Origin: DASQTB01 sp035642095
Lineage (GTDB): Bacteria; Actinomycetota; UBA4738; CALAEC01
DNA: 8,028 nucleotides
Assembly: GCA_035642095.1 (NCBI GenBank)
Contig: DASQTB010000094.1
Coordinates: 1-8,028 of the forward strand
Direction of reading: 5' to 3'
Positions 6,180 through 8,028 of this stretch are shown in pieces (position 1 is the stretch's first letter; each line of letters starts with the position of its first letter). The position numbers were made by a program, and so were the translations under genes. Under the pieces are notes generated by a model that saw only the letters and a program-made list of their open reading frames with translations, did not search any database and was not told the origin of the DNA.

Positions 6180-6243
6180 CCGCCAGCCGCCGAGGACGCT
6201 GCGCGGTCGGGGAGATTGAGCCGTGCAGAAACGTGCCTGGCGG
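6180..6243 (-). promoter_or_regulatory. rpsA 5'-leader long-range stem
   Basis: On the minus strand CCGCCAG (6243-6237) is complementary to CTGGCGG (6186-6180). They enclose 50 nt, in which CCGA...TCGG and CGC...GCG can form a smaller hairpin around 6189-6208. The closing strand abuts the AAAAGGAG at 6179-6172. A folded leader ending at the SD is the geometry expected for translational control, and S1 is known to autoregulate rpsA in E. coli. Whether this element does so is inference. Confidence 0.35.
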
Positions 6244-6252
6244 GACAACGCA

Positions 6253-6282
6253 ATAGTAGGTGACTGAACTCCTCAGCGTCAA
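6253..6282 (-). promoter_or_regulatory. Sigma70-type promoter for rpsA and downstream genes
   Basis: Minus-strand TTGACG (6282-6277), an 18-nt spacer, then TACTAT (6258-6253): 5 of 6 at -35 and 4 of 6 at -10. This is the best match in the window. The expected transcription start is near 6246, giving a leader of about 115 nt to the GTG of rpsA. The -35 box begins 7 nt past the polA stop codon, so rpsA and the following genes can be transcribed independently of polA. Confidence 0.6.
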
Positions 6283-6294
6283 TGCGCGTTCAGT
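6263..6294 (-). repeat. 7-bp inverted repeat overlapping polA end and rpsA promoter
   Basis: ACTGAAC (minus strand 6294-6288) and GTTCAGT (6269-6263) flank an 18-nt interval that contains the -35 box. One arm covers the polA stop codon; the other lies within the promoter spacer. It could be an operator for rpsA control or a 3' hairpin of the polA message. No U-tract follows. Confidence 0.4.
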
Positions 6295-8028
6295 GACCCG
6301 CGGGTGCCGCGGCACCCCAGTCGGGGCCCGAGCCGATGTCCACCCTCAAAGGCACGGAGAGTTCGAACGCCGACTCCATCTCCTTCCGGGCCGCCTCGGT
6401 CACTTCCGGCACGGCGTCCTGTCGGGTCTCGAACACCAGCTCGTCGTGCACGGTGAGCACCATCGTGGCCGGCAGGGTCTCCATGGCCGCGTCGACCCGG
6501 ATCATGGCCAGCTTCATGATGTCGGCCGCCGAGCCCTGGATGGGAGCGTTGAGGGCCATCCGCCTGCCCAGGTCGCGGATCCGGGGATTCGGCGACTGGA
6601 GCTCGGGAAGGTACCGCCGCCGCCCCAGGATGGTGGCCGTGAACCCATCGGCGGCGGCGTGGGCGACCTGGCGGTCCAGGAACTCCTTGATCTTGGGGAA
6701 GCCCTGGAAGTAGGCGTCGATGAACTCCTGGGCCTCGTCCGGGGCGATGCCCAGCCGGCTGGCCAGGCCATACGCGTTCATGCCGTACGCCAGCCCGTAG
6801 TTGACCACCTTGGCCCGACGGCGCAGCTCGGTGTCGACCTGCTCGGGGGGGAGCCCGAACACCTTGCCAGCCGTGGCGGCGTGGATGTCCGTGTCCGTGG
6901 CAAACGCCTCGGCCAGGGCCTCATCGCCGGACAGGTGGGCCAGGACCCGGAGCTCGATCTGCGAGTAGTCGGCGACGACGAGGGTGTGCCCTGCCGCGGC
7001 CACGAAGGCCTTCCTCACCTGTCGGCCGGTCTCGCCGCGGATCGGAATGTTCTGAAGGTTGGGGTTCACCGAGGACAGCCGCCCCGTGGACGCGGCGACC
7101 TGGTTGAACGTCGTGTGGAGACGCCCGTCGTCCGGGGAAACCAGTGGGGGAAGCGCATCGAGGTACGTCGACTTCAGCTTGGACAGCTCGCGGTACCGGA
7201 GCAGCGCGTCGACGATGGGATGCTCGTGGCGGAGCTTCTCCAGCGTGTCGGCGTCCGTGGAGTAGCCGGTCTTGGTTCGCTTCGTGGGCCGCAGGCCCAG
7301 ACGATCGTAGAGGATCACCCGAAGCTGCGGCGGAGAGTTCAGGTTGAACTCCTCGCCGGCGTGGACGTAGATCTCCGCCTCCAGGGCTCGCATCCGGTCG
7401 CCCATGGTCTCCGAGAGCTCGTTGAGATAGGGGACGTCCAGGGCGACGCCGGCCGCCTGCATCCGGGCCAGGACCCTGGCCAGAGGCAGCTCCACGTCCC
7501 CTAGCAACGGCCCTACCCCGGATCGGTCGACCCGTTCGGCCATGACCTGGGCCAGCATCGCCGTGGCCGCCGCCTCCGCGGCGAAGGTCCTCCACGTCTC
7601 CTCCAGGGGGAGCTGTCCCTCCTCGACCGCGCTGGAGACGGCCCGAGACAACACGTCGACGCCGAGGTACTTCTCCGCCAACGCGGGAAGGGGATAGGAG
7701 GCCTCCGCCGGATCGAGGAGATACCCGGCGAGCATCGTGTCGAAGACCACTCCCCGAACCTCGACGCCCAGCCGGAGGGCCGCCGTCTGGACCTCCTTCG
7801 CGTCGTGCACCCACTTGGCCCGCTGGGGGTCGGCCAGCCATCGGCGAATGTCGGCGGGAAGCTCGCCCTCCACCGCCATGTACACGCCCCGCCCGTCTCC
7901 TGGAGAGACCGCCACGCCCCCGGCCCGGCTCCCGTGGGCCTCCACGGCCACCGCGACCGGCCCGTCGAGCAGTGGGCCGGCCCGGGCCACCGATACCTGC
8001 TCGAGGTCGAGCTCTCGGGTCGCCGCCG
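6290..8028 (-). CDS. polA: DNA polymerase I, C-terminal two thirds (5' end outside window)
   Basis: Pol I fills repair gaps and matures Okazaki fragments. The window holds about 579 codons ending in a TGA; the frame is open to the right edge, so the 5'-nuclease domain and about 300 residues lie outside. The first ~170 residues are the 3'-5' exonuclease-like domain. It looks inactive: the DxE of motif I is A-V-E in VAVAVEAHG (Ala codon near 7946), and the next region reads KWVHDAKEVQTA instead of a motif II N...D pattern. The polymerase domain is complete: TGRLSSVNPNLQNIP, motif A DYSQIELR (catalytic Asp at 6968-6970), motif B RRAKVVNYGLAYG and motif C VHDE (Asp at 6443-6445). The motif B position that is Phe762 in E. 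coli is Tyr here (6797-6799), as in several Gram-positive Pol I enzymes. An internal GTG at 7990 is not the start, since homologous sequence continues upstream of it. Confidence 0.98.
   Translation of the reverse strand, partial: AATRELDLEQVSVARAGPLLDGPVAVAVEAHGSRAGGVAVSPGDGRGVYMAVEGELPADIRRWLADPQRAKWVHDAKEVQTAALRLGVEVRGVVFDTMLAGYLLDPAEASYPLPALAEKYLGVDVLSRAVSSAVEEGQLPLEETWRTFAAEAAATAMLAQVMAERVDRSGVGPLLGDVELPLARVLARMQAAGVALDVPYLNELSETMGDRMRALEAEIYVHAGEEFNLNSPPQLRVILYDRLGLRPTKRTKTGYSTDADTLEKLRHEHPIVDALLRYRELSKLKSTYLDALPPLVSPDDGRLHTTFNQVAASTGRLSSVNPNLQNIPIRGETGRQVRKAFVAAAGHTLVVADYSQIELRVLAHLSGDEALAEAFATDTDIHAATAGKVFGLPPEQVDTELRRRAKVVNYGLAYGMNAYGLASRLGIAPDEAQEFIDAYFQGFPKIKEFLDRQVAHAAADGFTATILGRRRYLPELQSPNPRIRDLGRRMALNAPIQGSAADIMKLAMIRVDAAMETLPATMVLTVHDELVFETRQDAVPEVTEAARKEMESAFELSVPLRVDIGSGPDWGAAAPAGH

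Noticed and set aside
6260..7504. 414-codon open frame on the plus strand
   Set aside because: Antisense to polA with no domain signature.
6290..7990. polA as a complete 566-aa gene starting at GTG 7990
   Set aside because: The frame stays open to the right edge, and the 5'-nuclease domain expected of Pol I is missing, so the gene is cut by the window.
1..8028. CRISPR arrays, tRNA/rRNA genes, insertion sequences, prophage or defence genes
   Set aside because: No regularly spaced repeats, tRNA-like cloverleaf, transposase motifs or terminal repeats were seen; the window is a conserved housekeeping block.

Overview
The window is a high-G+C bacterial chromosome segment, very dense, with every supported gene on the minus strand. 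In transcription order (right to left) the genes are polA (5' end outside the window), rpsA, coaE, a HAD-family hydrolase, a cupin/zinc-ribbon protein, a DUF2203 protein, uvrB, and the first 77 codons of a secreted protein that runs off the left edge. The order polA-rpsA-coaE-(variable genes)-uvrB is a recognised actinobacterial arrangement; Mycobacterium tuberculosis has Rv1629-Rv1630-Rv1631-(Rv1632c)-Rv1633. A four-S1-domain RpsA with a long acidic tail, and a DNA polymerase I whose proofreading residues are not conserved, also point to Actinomycetota. I cannot place it at genus level; it may be an uncultured lineage.

Right part (4836-8028): polA encodes the degenerate 3'-5' exonuclease region and the full polymerase domain. 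A 158-bp gap follows. It holds a good sigma70-type promoter (TTGACG-N18-TACTAT) that starts beside the polA stop codon, an inverted repeat overlapping that promoter, and a leader of about 115 nt in front of rpsA. The leader has a strong Shine-Dalgarno sequence that does not fit the only canonical rpsA start codon.

Middle part (2490-4838): rpsA, coaE and the HAD gene are almost fused (2-nt gap, then 1-nt overlap), and coaE starts at TTG. The HAD, cupin and DUF2203 genes form a poorly characterised trio between coaE and uvrB. The 62-nt gap before DUF2203 is full of short mutually exclusive hairpins, and that gene lacks an upstream ribosome binding site.

Left part (1-2467): a complete uvrB of standard length lies 22 nt after DUF2203. 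A 220-bp intergenic stretch follows, with a terminator-like hairpin, a weak promoter candidate and a compact palindrome. Beyond it is the start of an exported protein with a clear signal peptide, probably of the LVIVD-repeat type.

Functionally this is a housekeeping cluster. UvrB and Pol I act in the same pathway (lesion recognition/incision and repair resynthesis), RpsA serves translation, and CoaE makes coenzyme A. I found no mobile element, CRISPR array, tRNA, rRNA or clearly novel system. The most interesting points are the rpsA leader and start-codon problem, the cupin-zinc-ribbon fusion, the altered HAD motif I, and the alternative hairpins upstream of DUF2203. No gene-free stretch exceeds 300 bases.
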